64,000 nt of DNA from Cryptomeria japonica (GCF_030272615.1 NC_081412.1:478803657-478867656), one strand, 5' to 3'. Counted from the first letter of the stretch, positions 46,661-57,602 are shown. Notes: generated by a model from the letters alone, not told the origin. Made by a program: numbers and translations.

Positions 46661-48635
46661 TAAATGCTATATCAAAAGAGATGATTCAATTGGAAAGTTT
46701 GATCCTAGATGTGATGAAGGGATATTTCTTGGTTATTCAATTCAAAGCAAAGCATATAGATGTTATAACAAAAGATTGCATAAAATTGTGGAGAGTGATA
46801 ATGTGAAAGTGGATGAGCAGTACATAAATCATTTTATATCATATGACAGGGAACCGGCAGTGGAAATGATCATAACTGAACCAGAAATGCCTCAACCGGT
46901 ACAAGAAATTGATACAGTTACACCGGCACAATTAGAAAATTCAACTGTGACTGATGATCAGAGCAATGAACCTAAAGTTCAGAAGACACCAAGGTATGTA
47001 AGATTAAATCAGTCTGAAGATCAAATCATTGGAGATAGGAACAAGGGAGTTATGACAAGAAGAAGATTGGCAAATGAAGAGGTATGTCTTATTTCTCAAG
47101 TTGAACCGGCATCTGTTATTGAATCTTGTAAGGATGAACATTGGTTAAAGGCTATGGAAGATGAATTGGATTAGGTAGAGAAGAATGAAACTTGGACTTT
47201 AGTTCCTAGGCCTAAAAATAAGAATGTTATTGGAACTAAATGGGTTTTTAGGAATAAACTGAATGAGGATGGTCAAGTTGTAAGAAACAAGCATAGATTG
47301 GTTTGTAAAGGATATTCTCAAATGGAAGGAATTGATTATGGTGAGACATTTGCACCTGTAGCTAAAATTGAAGTTGTTAGACTATTTCTTGCCTATGCAG
47401 CTTATAAGAACTATAAGGTTTATCAAATGGATGCTAAATGTGCATTTTTGAATGGTAAACTTGAAGAAGTATACATTGAGCAACCTAATGGATTTTCACT
47501 GATAGATGATAAAGATATGGTTTGCAAATTGAAGAAAGCTTTATATGGATTGAAACAGGCTCCTCGAGCTTGGTATGCAAGGTTGGATAAATATCTTTTG
47601 AAGCTTGGTTTTACTAAAGGCAGTACTAATAGTAATTTATATTATAACATCACTGATAATGATATTTTGATTATTGAAGTATTTGTTGATGATATCATTT
47701 TTGGAGGAGAAGATAAATTGTGCATGGAATTTGCTAACAATATGAAGAATGAATTTGAAATGTCCATGATTGGTGAGATGAAATTTTTCTTAAGTTTGCA
47801 GATTACTCAAACTGACAAAGGCATTTTTATCTGCCAAACTAAGTATCTCAAGGAATTGTTGAAGAAGTTTGGTATGGATAATTCCAAACCATTAAGTACT
47901 CCTATGGTGACAAGTGAGAAATTATCTATCAAGGATACTTCTACACCGGTAAATCCAACAAGGTATAAGTCTATGATTGGTGGTCTGTTATATTTAACTC
48001 AGACTAGACTGGATATTATGAATGTAGTAAGTATTGTTTCAAGATATCAAAGTAATCCTAAATACAATCATAAATATGTAGTAAAAAGGATATTTCGGTA
48101 TTTGCAAGGAACAACAGAATATGGTTTATGGTATTCTAAAAATGATGATTTCACTTTATGTGCATATACTGACTCAAATTGGGCAGGAGATATTGATGAC
48201 ATGAAGAGCACTTCTGGTGGAACTTTCTTTCTTGGAAAGAAACTGGTTTCATGGATCAACAAAAAACAGTCATGCATTTCTTTATCTACTGTAGAAGCTG
48301 AGTATGTTGCAGTAGCAACTAATTACACTCAAGTTTTGTGGATGAAGTAAATGTTGAAGGATATCAGGGTTAATTATAGTGAACTGGTAGTTATCTACTG
48401 TGATAACTTTGCAGTTATTGACATGTCTAAAAATCCAATATTTCACTATAATACTAAACATATATCAATAAAGTATAACTTTATGAAGGACAAGGTAGAA
48501 GCAAAGGAAGTCAAATTGGTTTATGTGAACACTAAAGAACAGATTGCAGATATATTCACTAAACCGCTATCTAAGGAATCATTTGAGTATTTGAGAGACA
48601 GATTAGGGGTTTTTGCCCCTTCGGCAGAGACTTGA
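46661..48635 (+). pseudogene. Copia J reverse transcriptase and RNase H, nearly intact
   Basis: One frame carries the end of integrase (EGIFLGYSIQSKAYRCYN) and RT: WLKAMEDELD, TAG at 47172, NVIGTKWVFRNKLNEDG, GIDYGETFAPVAKIEVVRL, VYQMDAKCAFLNGKLEEVYI, LYGLKQAPRAWYARLD and an intact FVDDIIFGG at about 47683. The connection follows (MIGGLLYLTQTRLDI), then RNase H (YTDSNWAGDIDDMKST, LSTVEAEYVA, TAA at 48348, IYCDNFAVIDMSKNP, YNTKHISIKYNFMKD) and ADIFTKPLSKESFEYLR. The gene ends at a TGA at 48633. Only two stops break it. Confidence 0.95.
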
Positions 48636-48715
48636 TTGATGCAGTTTGTCATCAATTTGGCATGCATTATCAAATACATTGTTCATTCTAGCATTGATGA
48701 GTGGTGCTACTACTC

Positions 48716-48971
48716 AGGGGGAGTAGTCAGCTTTGAGATACAGAGATTTACATTATTGTTTTGATATTTTTGTCAGATTTGTGGCATTGATGTCAAAGGG
48801 GGAGAGATATTGATGTGAAAAATAAGAAAAGGAGTTGTATACATTAGGGGGAGAGTTATTGATATTTAAGAGATTGTTGGTTGTCTTCCACAGGGGGAGA
48901 CTTGTTTGACATTTCTTGGTACTTAGATGTTTTTCACATCTAGTGTTGTCATCAATACCAAAGGGGGAGAT
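48716..48971 (+). repeat. Five reiterated polypurine tracts before the 3' LTR of J
   Basis: Core AGGGGGAG occurs at about 48716, 48797, 48846, 48892 and 48962. The last, AAAGGGGGAGAT, abuts the LTR and is the functional tract by position. Between them lie repeated words such as TTGATG and GGCATTGATGTC. Confidence 0.9.
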
Positions 48972-50215
48972 TGTTGGCATTATTGGATGAATTGATTATG
49001 TGTTGCATTGATTTTTTGTCATTGATGTCAACACTAGTTGTTATGGTTGGTTACCAACAAACAGGTTTTGGTTACCGGTAGAAGATCTAGTGTTACCAGC
49101 AGAAGAGACTATCTGTTGGACACTTTTGGCATGTTTGGTTCTATGGAATGTGATTGGTTACATGTGGTACGTGCTTCTAGAGAATGTCTTGGTCATATGG
49201 TACTGACTTGGTAATCGGATGCTATCATACACTCTGGTAAACCCTTACCAACACTAGTTTAAGGCTTTACCGACAGAGCTCTCACTGAGGAATCTTGACA
49301 AGATGCAGCTTCTAGATGGATTTTAGGATGTTGAAGATGTTCTTTGATCATGATTTAACTTCTTGAAGACATTGCTTTGGCATGGTGGACCCAGAATAGG
49401 TCTGGTGCCTATCTAGGTTATGGACCGGTATCATGCTAATGTGTACTCTACATGTTACCGAGATGTTTCAGGATGATTTATGGATTTGTTATTGTTGTTT
49501 TGGTCTTAAGACAACATGGCATATCATTGTAATATGGATTTATGTAATGATCTTATTATAATATCTTTTAGGTGGCTGACCTAATTGGTTTAGGCCTTAG
49601 GGTTTGTATAAAATGATCTAAGATCTCATTGTAGATCGTGGTATGGGAATGGAACAAGTATCGTGGTCTTAGAATGCAATATCATATGCGAAAGAGATTT
49701 GGTCAATCATAGGTGATCGAATTGGGATTAAGGAAGAGGTCAAAGGCCTCTGGTACTGAGCTTAATCGAGACTATAATCAAGCATGGTAGATGCTATCTC
49801 TGGTAATTAACTTTATTGGATTGTTGTCCATTTATCTTGAGATGGTTGTTGCCTCTTTATAGTTAGTGAGACTCTTTTGTAATGAGCAGTACGCTCTAGG
49901 CAATGTGCCTTCCTGCATGTGCAGGCCCCTCATTGTATCACATACTTTCTGTAGAAGTATCATCTGACTATAGGTAGGCTTCCCATCATGGTTTTTCCCT
50001 TTTCAGGTTTTCCACGTACAAATCATGGTGTTATGTGGTATGGTTGCTTTGCATTGATTATTTGTTTAATTGTTAAGTTGCATTGTTTACCGGTATCTGT
50101 TTCTGCTTTACCTGTACTTAATTTGTTTAAAGGTTATTAAGTGGATTAAAAGTTATAATATGTTAACAACTGATTCACACCCCCCCCCCTCAATTGTTCA
50201 CCGGTTACCCTAACA
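48972..50215 (+). repeat. 3' LTR of copia element J
   Basis: 1,244 bp from TGTTGGCATT to ACCCTAACA, colinear with the 5' LTR. The C-run near the end has expanded to ten C. It is followed by GGATG. Confidence 0.95.
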
Positions 50216-50537
50216 GGATGCCCCCACGGGAGATGAATCCGATAAAAAAAAAAATTGAATTTGTAGCGATTTTTTAATTTTTGAAATTTTATAATGTTTT
50301 TTAATTTTTTGATGATTTTATGATTTTTAGATATTTTCCAAGTCGATCTGATTCATTTCCTGATAAGGAATTTGAAAATGTTGCCCTACCAAACTGATTA
50401 GTTGATTAGATGATTAAAAATAAGTGAGATAGAAATTCTACTTAAATGCTTCACTTTGAGTTTAAAAAGTGAAAATCACTTTTACCACTCCTCATTTGTG
50501 CATTTGAGTTTTCTTAAAAGTTGCTCTAGAGAAGAAA
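50216..50537 (-). other. 3' UTR of element I, part 2
   Basis: Matches element C 17150-17355 in reverse complement (GATGCCCCCACGGGAGATGA, then a T-rich stretch, then GATCTGATTCATTTCCTGAT). The match fades after about 50400. No gene is seen before the ATG at 50538. Confidence 0.75.
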
Positions 50538-50627
50538 ATGGTGATCCCTACCATCAGCATAGATTTGAACGAGTTCGGCGACATGAGCATCCCGCAGCCT
50601 ACAGTCCGCTGGTACGTACCCTGAGAA
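50538..50627 (+). pseudogene. Possible first exon of the PMD gene
   Basis: An ATG at 50538 opens MVIPTISIDLNEFGDMSIPQ, ending at a stop within 90 bases. Two donor-like sites overlap there, CTG/GTACGT and TAC/GTACCC. Splicing from the second to an acceptor TTTGATTGCAG at 51409-51419 would join phase 0 to GAG CCC TTT, the frame of the PMD below. The exon is inferred from position, codon quality and splice-like bases only. Confidence 0.4.
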
Positions 50628-51419
50628 AACCCATCTTTGTTTAATTTTTAGTTGATTTTTGAAAAAAAAATAGCCAATTTACAAAAAATTGATTTTCTTC
50701 CTTTTTAGCATGTAGTTTTTTTATTTGTTTTACATTTTCGAGATGGGTTTTTCGCAATGCAAAATGGATTTTTTTGCATTTTTTTGCATTTTTATTTTTT
50801 ACAATTTAAAAAAAAAAATTGAATTTTCGAGGGGGAAACGACGTCGTCCCACGGGCTGCTAGCGTCACCGTGGACGTTGTCGGCGCCGTGGTAGGCACCG
50901 CGGCCTCCCCTGCATGTGTTGTTGGCACTACGACAGGAACCATGGGAATCGAGCGAGACGCCACCGATGCCACGACACTGCATTGGGCCCAAACGCAAAA
51001 AGAAAAAAAAATGAGTCTGAAAAAAAGATTGAGCATTTCGATAACGTAAAATTCTTGTGTTGGGCCCAATGTACGTCATGATTCATGATAAAGGTGACTA
51101 ATGCTGCTGAAAAGTTGACTTTTGATTTCAATAGGGTAAAGATAAGCCAAAGTTGATGCTCGGTATCAAATTCATAAAAAAAACTGATTTAGATACTCCC
51201 GATTGATGGCGATTGATGATTAGTTTCAATTATTTTGATTTGTGTGCTTGATAAGATAAGATTGATAACAACCTCATGATATATGAGAGTCACTGATATG
51301 GGCTCAATGAGATTTGATAGAAATCTCACCCGAGCAAGATAGATTGATAGATCGACTGATAGATTGATTGATAGATAGATAAATCGAGTTACTCATATGT
51401 TAATATGATTTGATTGCAG
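50628..51419 (+). other. Possible intron or spacer before PMD, with a GC-rich island
   Basis: T- and A-rich except for 50825-50990, which is GC-rich with many CpG (GACGTCGTCCC, GTCGGCGCCG). The palindrome TTGGGCCCAA occurs twice, near 50982 and 51060. GATA/GATTGATA repeats occupy about 51335-51392. No protein domain was recognised. Confidence 0.45.
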
Positions 51420-52510
51420 GAGCCCTTTAGTGTCCTCCAGTCTTGGGAGCGCTTCCTGAAGATGTGGATGCTGATACCCCACCTTAGCCAGGTGGAGCAA
51501 GACCACATTGATAGGTGTGGCTTATCTTCCCTTCTTGATATGCCTCAGCCTATGATTAACCAGGGTTACTAACAACATTGGTTGAGCGTTGACATAGTGA
51601 GCATAATACCTTCCACCTTACGATCGGCGAGATGGCAGTGACACCCGATGATGTATATAGGATACTCTATATCCCAATGATGGGAGAGTTGGTTTATTAT
51701 GATCTCAGCGAGTGGGGGTGGTACTGATGCCCTTCGCAGAGTTTTTGATGATGATGAGGTTGGTGGATATGACATTGCATGGCAGGAGATGTTAGATCTA
51801 GGTTATGCCACATTACCTACTGTGCTTGTCGGATTTGTCAGGGGTTTCCTTTGTCCTAGCCATAGGTCAAAGGGATTATCCATTGGATGCGGTCATCTCC
51901 TTGATAAGTTGGTTACACAGGAGACTTGATGCATGTGGGGATCTTGCATGTTGGCCTACCTATATTATGATTTGCATTGAGTAGTGTATCAGAGATCAGA
52001 TGCATTGTCAATAGGGGTGACTATTCTCCAGATATGGGCCTAGGAACATCTTACCATCACATGACCATTGGTAGAGAGAGAGAGACCTATAGGTAGGTCT
52101 TATACACAAGGATATCAAGGTATTATTGTCCAGTGAAAGCTCAAAAAATTGGAGTATTGGCGACGAGTGTTAGATGACCTGGATACAGTGATATGGAGAC
52201 CTTATAGAGATTGTGAGGTCTGGCTAGAGGATGCAGTTGAGATGCCTTATGTATTCTTGAGTTGGTACCTGATTGGATCTACACCCTATGTTATTGAGTG
52301 ATTCTTTTGTACGAGGGTGTTGAGACAGTATGGCTGGATACAGGGAATTCCACAGGGTACAACCCACTATGCGTGCAGGAGACTTGATGTGTCTACTTGG
52401 GGTCCCACTATTTCATATGAGTAGGCATGTGCAGAGTACCTATTATTGGGGCCACAAGACTAGGATTATCTGCCAGGTATCATAGATAGTGGGATGACTG
52501 GCGAGTATAC
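51420..52510 (+). pseudogene. Plant mobile domain (PMD, MAIN-like) gene, broken, antisense in element I
   Basis: Conceptual translation in mixed frames gives the order of a plant mobile domain: FSVLQSWERFLKMW, ERxHSEHNTFHLTIGEMAVT with a stop in place of the usual Trp, PDDVYRILYIPMMGELVYY, LRRVFDDDE, VRGFLCPS, a damaged LAYLYYDL, LSIGVTILQIWA, WRRVLDDLDTVIWRPYRDC, YVFLSWYLI and VLRQYGWIQGIPQ. The THTFH...GEM and IW.PY...VLRQFG..Q.IP blocks are diagnostic. PMD proteins include Arabidopsis MAIN and MAIL1, which act in silencing and genome stability; the domain also occurs in gypsy and Mutator-like transposons. At least six stops or frame changes make this copy a pseudogene. It runs opposite to its host element. 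Confidence 0.85.
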
Positions 52511-53540
52511 TGCATATTTACTACACATGGGTTTCCTAGATTGACTTGTCCTGATGAACCAGAGCCAACCTTTGATGAGGATGATGAGAGGCCATGACAC
52601 AGAGCTTCGAGATAGGCAAGGGATGGTAGGGGGAGAGGAGGTGGGGGTGGAGATGATGGCAGAGATGGAGGGGATGGCAGAGATGAATATGATGAAGATG
52701 CAGGAGATGGTAGAGTGGTGGCAGTGGTATCGATAGGCACGTCGGGAGCTAGCAGTTCTAAATCTGCTAGAGAGTTACCTATGGATTGGGTGACCCAGGT
52801 GGTCAAACAGAGGAGATCAGGTCCAGTGGACCAAGGGCAGTAGGCCCCAGAGTAGGAGATTCCCCAGGTTGAGTAGGTATAGGTAGGAGTACCACCGGTT
52901 GAGCAAGTATAGGTAGGGGTACCACAGGTTGATCAAACACAGATAGAGGCACCACGATAGATCCTCATTAGGATGTCATCTCATCAGCAATAGGCTCAAA
53001 TTAGTGACCTGTAAGGTTAGGTTCAGCAGCTAGAGGGTCAACTGGTAGAGAGACTCTCAGATAGCTCAGCTACAGGTCCAAATGGCATAGTTACAGGTAC
53101 AAGCACAGGCACAGATTTCCCAAGCAGAGGCTTGGATTGCCTCTCTCACTACAGAGAGGGATGCAGCCTTGGACATGTGTCGACTAGGAGAGACACAGGT
53201 GGTTGTGTTTGTAGGGACTAGGTCAGGGGAGACCATCAGGGCCATCTAGCATTCTTCCTATGAGACTAAGCACTACAGGATCTTATACTATATTGTTGTT
53301 CCTCCTAATCAGAGGGCTCCTGGTTTTTCAAAGATGAGCAGGAGATATAGGCAGAGCCAGTCTGAGAGCCAAGGAGTGACAGGGCCACTTCAGATAGATC
53401 CCCCAGGTTGGGACCCAGGTACATGGGCATTAGTTTGTGTTACTAGACCTACCACATTAGGATAGAGTTCTGCTCCACGTCCTAGTGGTCACACTGATAT
53501 GGGACATTGATCCATTGATGTGCACACCTTTTTGTGATGA
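52511..53540 (+). pseudogene. C-terminal extension of the PMD gene, low-complexity
   Basis: Downstream of the domain the same direction carries an acidic start (PDEPEPTFDEDDERP), a Gly/Asp-rich stretch (52610-52735), repeats of VGVPPVEQV-like units (52860-52960) and a Gln-rich part. PMD proteins of transposons often have long variable tails after the domain, but this assignment is inference. It contains many stops. Antisense frames opposite the Gly/Asp stretch are artefacts. Confidence 0.5.
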
Positions 53541-54189
53541 GATATTTATGATTCCCACATTTTATTATTGTCATGTATCTGAGATATATTTGTGATGTCA
53601 TTGTACGTCGGACATTGAATAGTTTTTATGATATGATATGCAGTCGATTCTACTCGCTCTATATGACCTATGAGATTATGGATGCATATTACTTGCTATA
53701 TGATTATGTTGTGCAAGTATTTACATGATGTATGCTTTAACTTTCTATTTGGTTATGGATTTGATCTATATGATGAATGTATGTAGTATTTACATGATGT
53801 ATGGGTATGTTCTATGTGATGCATGACTATGGATGATTCTATAATTCTATATGTGATGATGTATAATAAATGGATGCTTTATGTGCTATGTAATGCATGT
53901 GCAATGCTTTCTATTTTTATGATGTTTTTTATGATTTTATGTATGCATACTTATATGATATGGATGCAATGCAATGCAATGATTATACCATTATGATACA
54001 TGATTGATATGAGATGGATGTAATGCAATGATCTAACTAAATGAATGAATGATTGGATGTTTCACATGAATGATGTCTTATTATGCAATGCTTACATGTG
54101 ATGAAATGAACTAACTTATCATGCAGGATGGATTCAAATTGATTATTTTTGTTAATGTCCAATGTACTCAATCACTTAATAAGAGAGAT
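53541..54189. repeat. ATG-rich simple repeat region
   Basis: Built from words such as GATGTATG, ATGCAATG and TATGATG with no fixed period. It lies between the PMD tail and the part of I that matches C. Confidence 0.6.
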
Positions 54190-54422
54190 AACACCTTTTG
54201 AAGTGTTTGGCCTTGGAAAATATGAGCTCTTGTGATCCCATACAAAATGAAATTCAATCTACTTTAAATATGAAAATGTGAATGAAATGCAATGTTGTGA
54301 TCGGACTGATCATTTGGTTGTTGCTTTTTATTATCATTGAGCCTTTAAAATATGGGAAGTGAGTGCAAACATCAATGGTATAATTGAACCATGATGACCT
54401 GAGCACTACTTTCTTGAGTTTT
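54190..54422 (-). other. 3' UTR of element I, part 3
   Basis: Matches element C at about 16480-16720 in reverse complement, for example GTGATCGGACTGATC and ATGATGACCTGAGCACTACT. It ends in GTTTT, the left duplication of K. Confidence 0.85.
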
Positions 54423-56038
54423 TGGTGCAGGAGCCCCTGACATGAAGACAACTTGGAGGACACCATGGAAGCATGACAAGGAGGTGTATGGGTCTAATGG
54501 AATCAATTTTGATGTCTTAAAACCAATTATGGCCTTTTATTGTAATGGTCCTAATGTAATGGTTAATTCTCCTAATGGACCTAATAAGGCCATAGGACCA
54601 AATATTTGATTTGATGGATATAGGATTGGGAAGGGCCTTAGAGGTGTTTAGACATATTTGATAAAGTATTTTTATCCTTTAAGAGTCATTAGGTTGGGGT
54701 AGAATTCAGTTTAATAAGAATTTTTAATTCAAATATTTGAAAATAATGGCTAGTGTCATTTTGGTGGAAAAAGACAAATTTATTTGTTTAAGCTTTTTTA
54801 ATGAAAAAAAACTGTATTGGTTGGTTAGGGGAGATATTATAAATCCTTTGGATGGCATTTTGGTGGGGTTAGATGGTACTGTATGGAATTTTATAGACTG
54901 CTACAGGAAAAGTAATAAAAGTTCAAATTTCTTGCAATTTCTTGTGAAGTTTGTAAGCTCTTTTGTTAGATCAGATTGAATAATCATCATTGATGAAGTA
55001 GGAATTGATTTTAAATATTTTTATGATCTCAGAAGTGATCTGGAGGGTTTTCATAATCTGATTTACCATTTTATTGCTGACTGGGTGTGGGGTTTTTGGT
55101 ATTTTCTTAACATAGTTTTGGTTTCAACCATGGAACTCGGTCCATTCTATGAATGACTTCTTTATTCTCATGGAATGGACCTATTATAATATGTATCATA
55201 TGATCCTAACATAAAATGTGCAAGGAGGTTGAAATTTGTAGGGATATCTCATGAGTTCGGTGGAGTTGAGAGCATTGGAATGGTGGCTAACTTGTAGCAG
55301 CAGAAGATCTGCCTTAAGGAGGTAGTTTTTTTATGTGAAAAAGAGTTATGGGATGGTAAATTCATGGTGAATACCAAGTGGCAAGTTCTGGAAGTGAGTT
55401 TTGGGGTTTGAACAAGAAGGCCCTAGTTTTTAAGCCATTTTAAGTAGGGTTTTGTGGATAGGGTATCAAATGAGAACATAGGAGAAAATAAACTTGAAAT
55501 TTATTTTTTTTGAATCCTAACTCAAGACTTTTTTGGATTTTGTGGTTGTGGAGTGAAGTATTTTATAGGGTTGCTTTCTAAAAGTGGCCTAATTGGCTTA
55601 CTTTCATGCATAGCAGGGTATTGGTTCAGATAGTTGATCCAAAACAAAAGCACCTGAGTTTGACATATGTTATTTTATGTCCAAAAGGGTATCTATAAAT
55701 GTAATTTTGTTTCCATGTGGTTGGGAAATTTTTGAGTTATTATTGAAATACCCGATTTGGAGGACTACTAGGAATAAGCCTAGAGAGTGCCCGGGTAGGG
55801 ATTGTGAAAGAACTAGTTAAAAGAGCGAATACAACCTATTGAAACAAGTTGAATAAGGAATTTTGAGACCCTAGAAGGTGATAATAGAAGTTGTTGGAAT
55901 TGGGAATCACATTTGAGTTTTTTGTGTGTGCCTCGTGAAGGAAGAAGCCTAGTAGGTGTTGGGGTTTGAGACCTTTGTTGAGTCAATCAAATGAATCATC
56001 ACTGGGATTTTTTGGGGATCCATTGTGCCTCTACATCA
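54423..56038. mobile_element. Solo LTR K
   Basis: 1,616 bp from TGGTGCAGGAGCCCCTGACA to TGCCTCTACATCA, flanked by perfect 5-bp repeats GTTTT (54418-54422 and 56039-56043). Removing it restores the sequence found uninterrupted in element C at about 16490. TG...CA ends, no coding sequence and a 5-bp duplication define a solo LTR. The TGNTGCAGGAGC start is shared with chromovirus G, hinting at a gypsy origin in plus orientation. No strand is assigned firmly. Confidence 0.88.
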
Positions 56039-56129
56039 GTTTTGATATTTCAAGTTAGCACAAGCATCGAGTTATAATTGAACCAAGATGACCTGAGTGT
56101 TGCTTGTGTAAAACATGCAGTATTAACCA
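56039..56129 (-). other. 3' UTR of element I, part 4
   Basis: Matches element C at about 16400-16490 in reverse complement (ACCAAGATGACCTGAGTGTT, TATTAACCAT). The match stops exactly where LTR L begins. Confidence 0.85.
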
Positions 56130-56878
56130 TGTTAAGTTTGTATAAGATTTAGAAAAGCAAGTAATTTTATTTTTTATATGTACCTTAAAACAGTATATTT
56201 CAATTTGCAGAATGATTATTATAATACTAATTTTTGAATATATTTCTGACTGCATAAAATGGTGAATTATACACAATTCAAATTATCAGATTCTTTAATG
56301 TTGAGTACACAATATTCCTTTCACAGTGTTATTGCTCAGAATGTTCTCCACGATATTATCGATCCACCTTGGCAACATTCCAAATGGAACATATGCAATA
56401 ATATATATATGTTCAACGGTCACATAGGGTCACGACTCTATGCAAAACTGACATGGTTTCACATAGATTTGTGACTCTATGTGAGTCTACGATTATCTTT
56501 GATAAGCAATAACAAATCATAGTCAACAACAATCAGTATAACTAATGACCGATTATATATGTAATCAATAATATAAGGTTATTACCGATTACATATAGAA
56601 TCAGTGATATGTATAAGAACCGATAGTTAATCAAACGATCATAATGCAAATCAATAATAGTACACAAAAATAATAATCGATCATGATATTACATTATGAT
56701 TATAATGCAAATCAATAATAATTATAATGTAATATTGTCATCAATAATCAGAATACTGATATGCAGTTAAGTGAAGGATAGGGATAATAAATAATACAGA
56801 TGTACAAGGCCGATAGGCCACTTGGATATTTGATTAAATCTATCAGAGGAATCCGACCGTAGCTACATATCTTCAACA
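56130..56878 (-). repeat. 3' LTR of copia element L
   Basis: 749 bp; in minus sense it runs from TGTTGAAGATATGTAGC to ACAAACTTAACA, with short inverted ends. In minus sense AAGAGGGAG (56880-56889) precedes it as the polypurine tract. The flank AACCA (56125-56129) would be its duplication; the partner is not seen. The interior has ATAATAATCGAT-like AT-rich repeats. Confidence 0.82.
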
Positions 56879-56889
56879 CTCCCTCTTAG

Positions 56890-57602
56890 CTAGGGAGGAA
56901 TCCTTCTATCCTTTAGTAAGATGCATTACCTTAAGGTGATGGTATGAGTAGCTTCACTATATGTGTAATAGAAAGATATCACCTTACTGTGATATCAAGT
57001 ATTTATGGCATGTCCATGGATATCAAGTCTCATGATATCCACCATAAATGTCTCTTTATGTAATATCCACCATTATGGCTTGTACATGGATATCACATCT
57101 CATGATATCCATCATCATGGTATATCTAAAGATATTACTACATGGCATGTCCATGGATTTCACGTCACATGAAATCCACCATGAATATCTCTTTATGTAA
57201 TATCCACCATTATGGCTTATCCATCGATATCACGTCTCGTGATATCCACCATTATGGAATATCCATAGATATTACTACTAGAGATATAAACCATTATGAC
57301 ATATCCATAGATATCATGTCCCATGATATCCATCATAATGGTATGATCAATCAATATCGTAAGATTGTCACCTTACGATAATGATCAGATGTACAAGTGT
57401 TCACTATTGAGAGATCGTCTCCTCACAATAATGTTCACAAGGGCTCATTAAGCACTAAACCAATGTTGTCATGGAGTCACACACGTGATACTAATCATGA
57501 ACCATATCAGATTAATAATATTGCATAATGAGTTTACACTTTAAACATCTTAGAGAATACATTAGTACTATTAAGACAAATCAATGTTGTTGAGACTCAA
57601 TC
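56890..57602 (-). other. 3' non-coding region of copia L with palindromic array
   Basis: About 710 bp between the pol stop and the polypurine tract. Most of it is the palindromic repeat array at 57000-57345. No gene is supported; an open frame at 57142-57381 follows the repeats. Confidence 0.75.
57000..57345. repeat. Array of imperfect palindromes (GATATCACGTCTCGTGATATC type)
   Basis: At least five hairpin-forming units of the form CCATGGATATCACGTCTCAT followed by GATATCCACC, spaced about 60-75 bp. They alternate with TAATATCCACCATTATGG. The segment of about 138 bp from 57001 recurs from 57139, so there is also a longer tandem period. Confidence 0.9.

Larger units (their letters stand above)
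43155..50215 (+). mobile_element. Element J: full-length Ty1/copia retrotransposon
   Basis: LTRs at 43155-44395 and 48972-50215 are flanked by a perfect duplication GGATG (43150-43154 and 50216-50220). A tRNA-Met primer binding site and a polypurine tract are in place. Gag, protease, integrase, RT and RNase H are all present in order. There are few breaks, mostly single stops, so it is the best-preserved coding element in the window. LTR divergence is near 9% in the first 280 bp by eye, so it is not recent. It sits in the 3' untranslated region of I. Confidence 0.96.
41881..56129 (-). mobile_element. Element I: Tat-like gypsy element (minus strand), 3' part, with nested J and K
   Basis: The 3' LTR, polypurine tract and 3' untranslated region match element C in reverse complement: 41881-42972 to its LTR, 42973-43154 plus 50216-50400 to about 17150-17689, and about 54190-54422 plus 56039-56129 to 16380-16690. 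Between these matched blocks lies a PMD gene (antisense) that C lacks. Copia J and solo LTR K are inserted inside with clean duplications, and copia L starts at 56130. Its pol is missing here but may be represented by 61691-64000. Confidence 0.82.

Noticed and set aside
52480-52806. A Pro/Ser-rich open frame on the minus strand
   Set aside because: It is the reverse of the Gly/Asp-rich tail of the PMD gene.
51420-53540. The PMD gene as an active host gene
   Set aside because: It has at least six stops or frame changes and is embedded in a retrotransposon.
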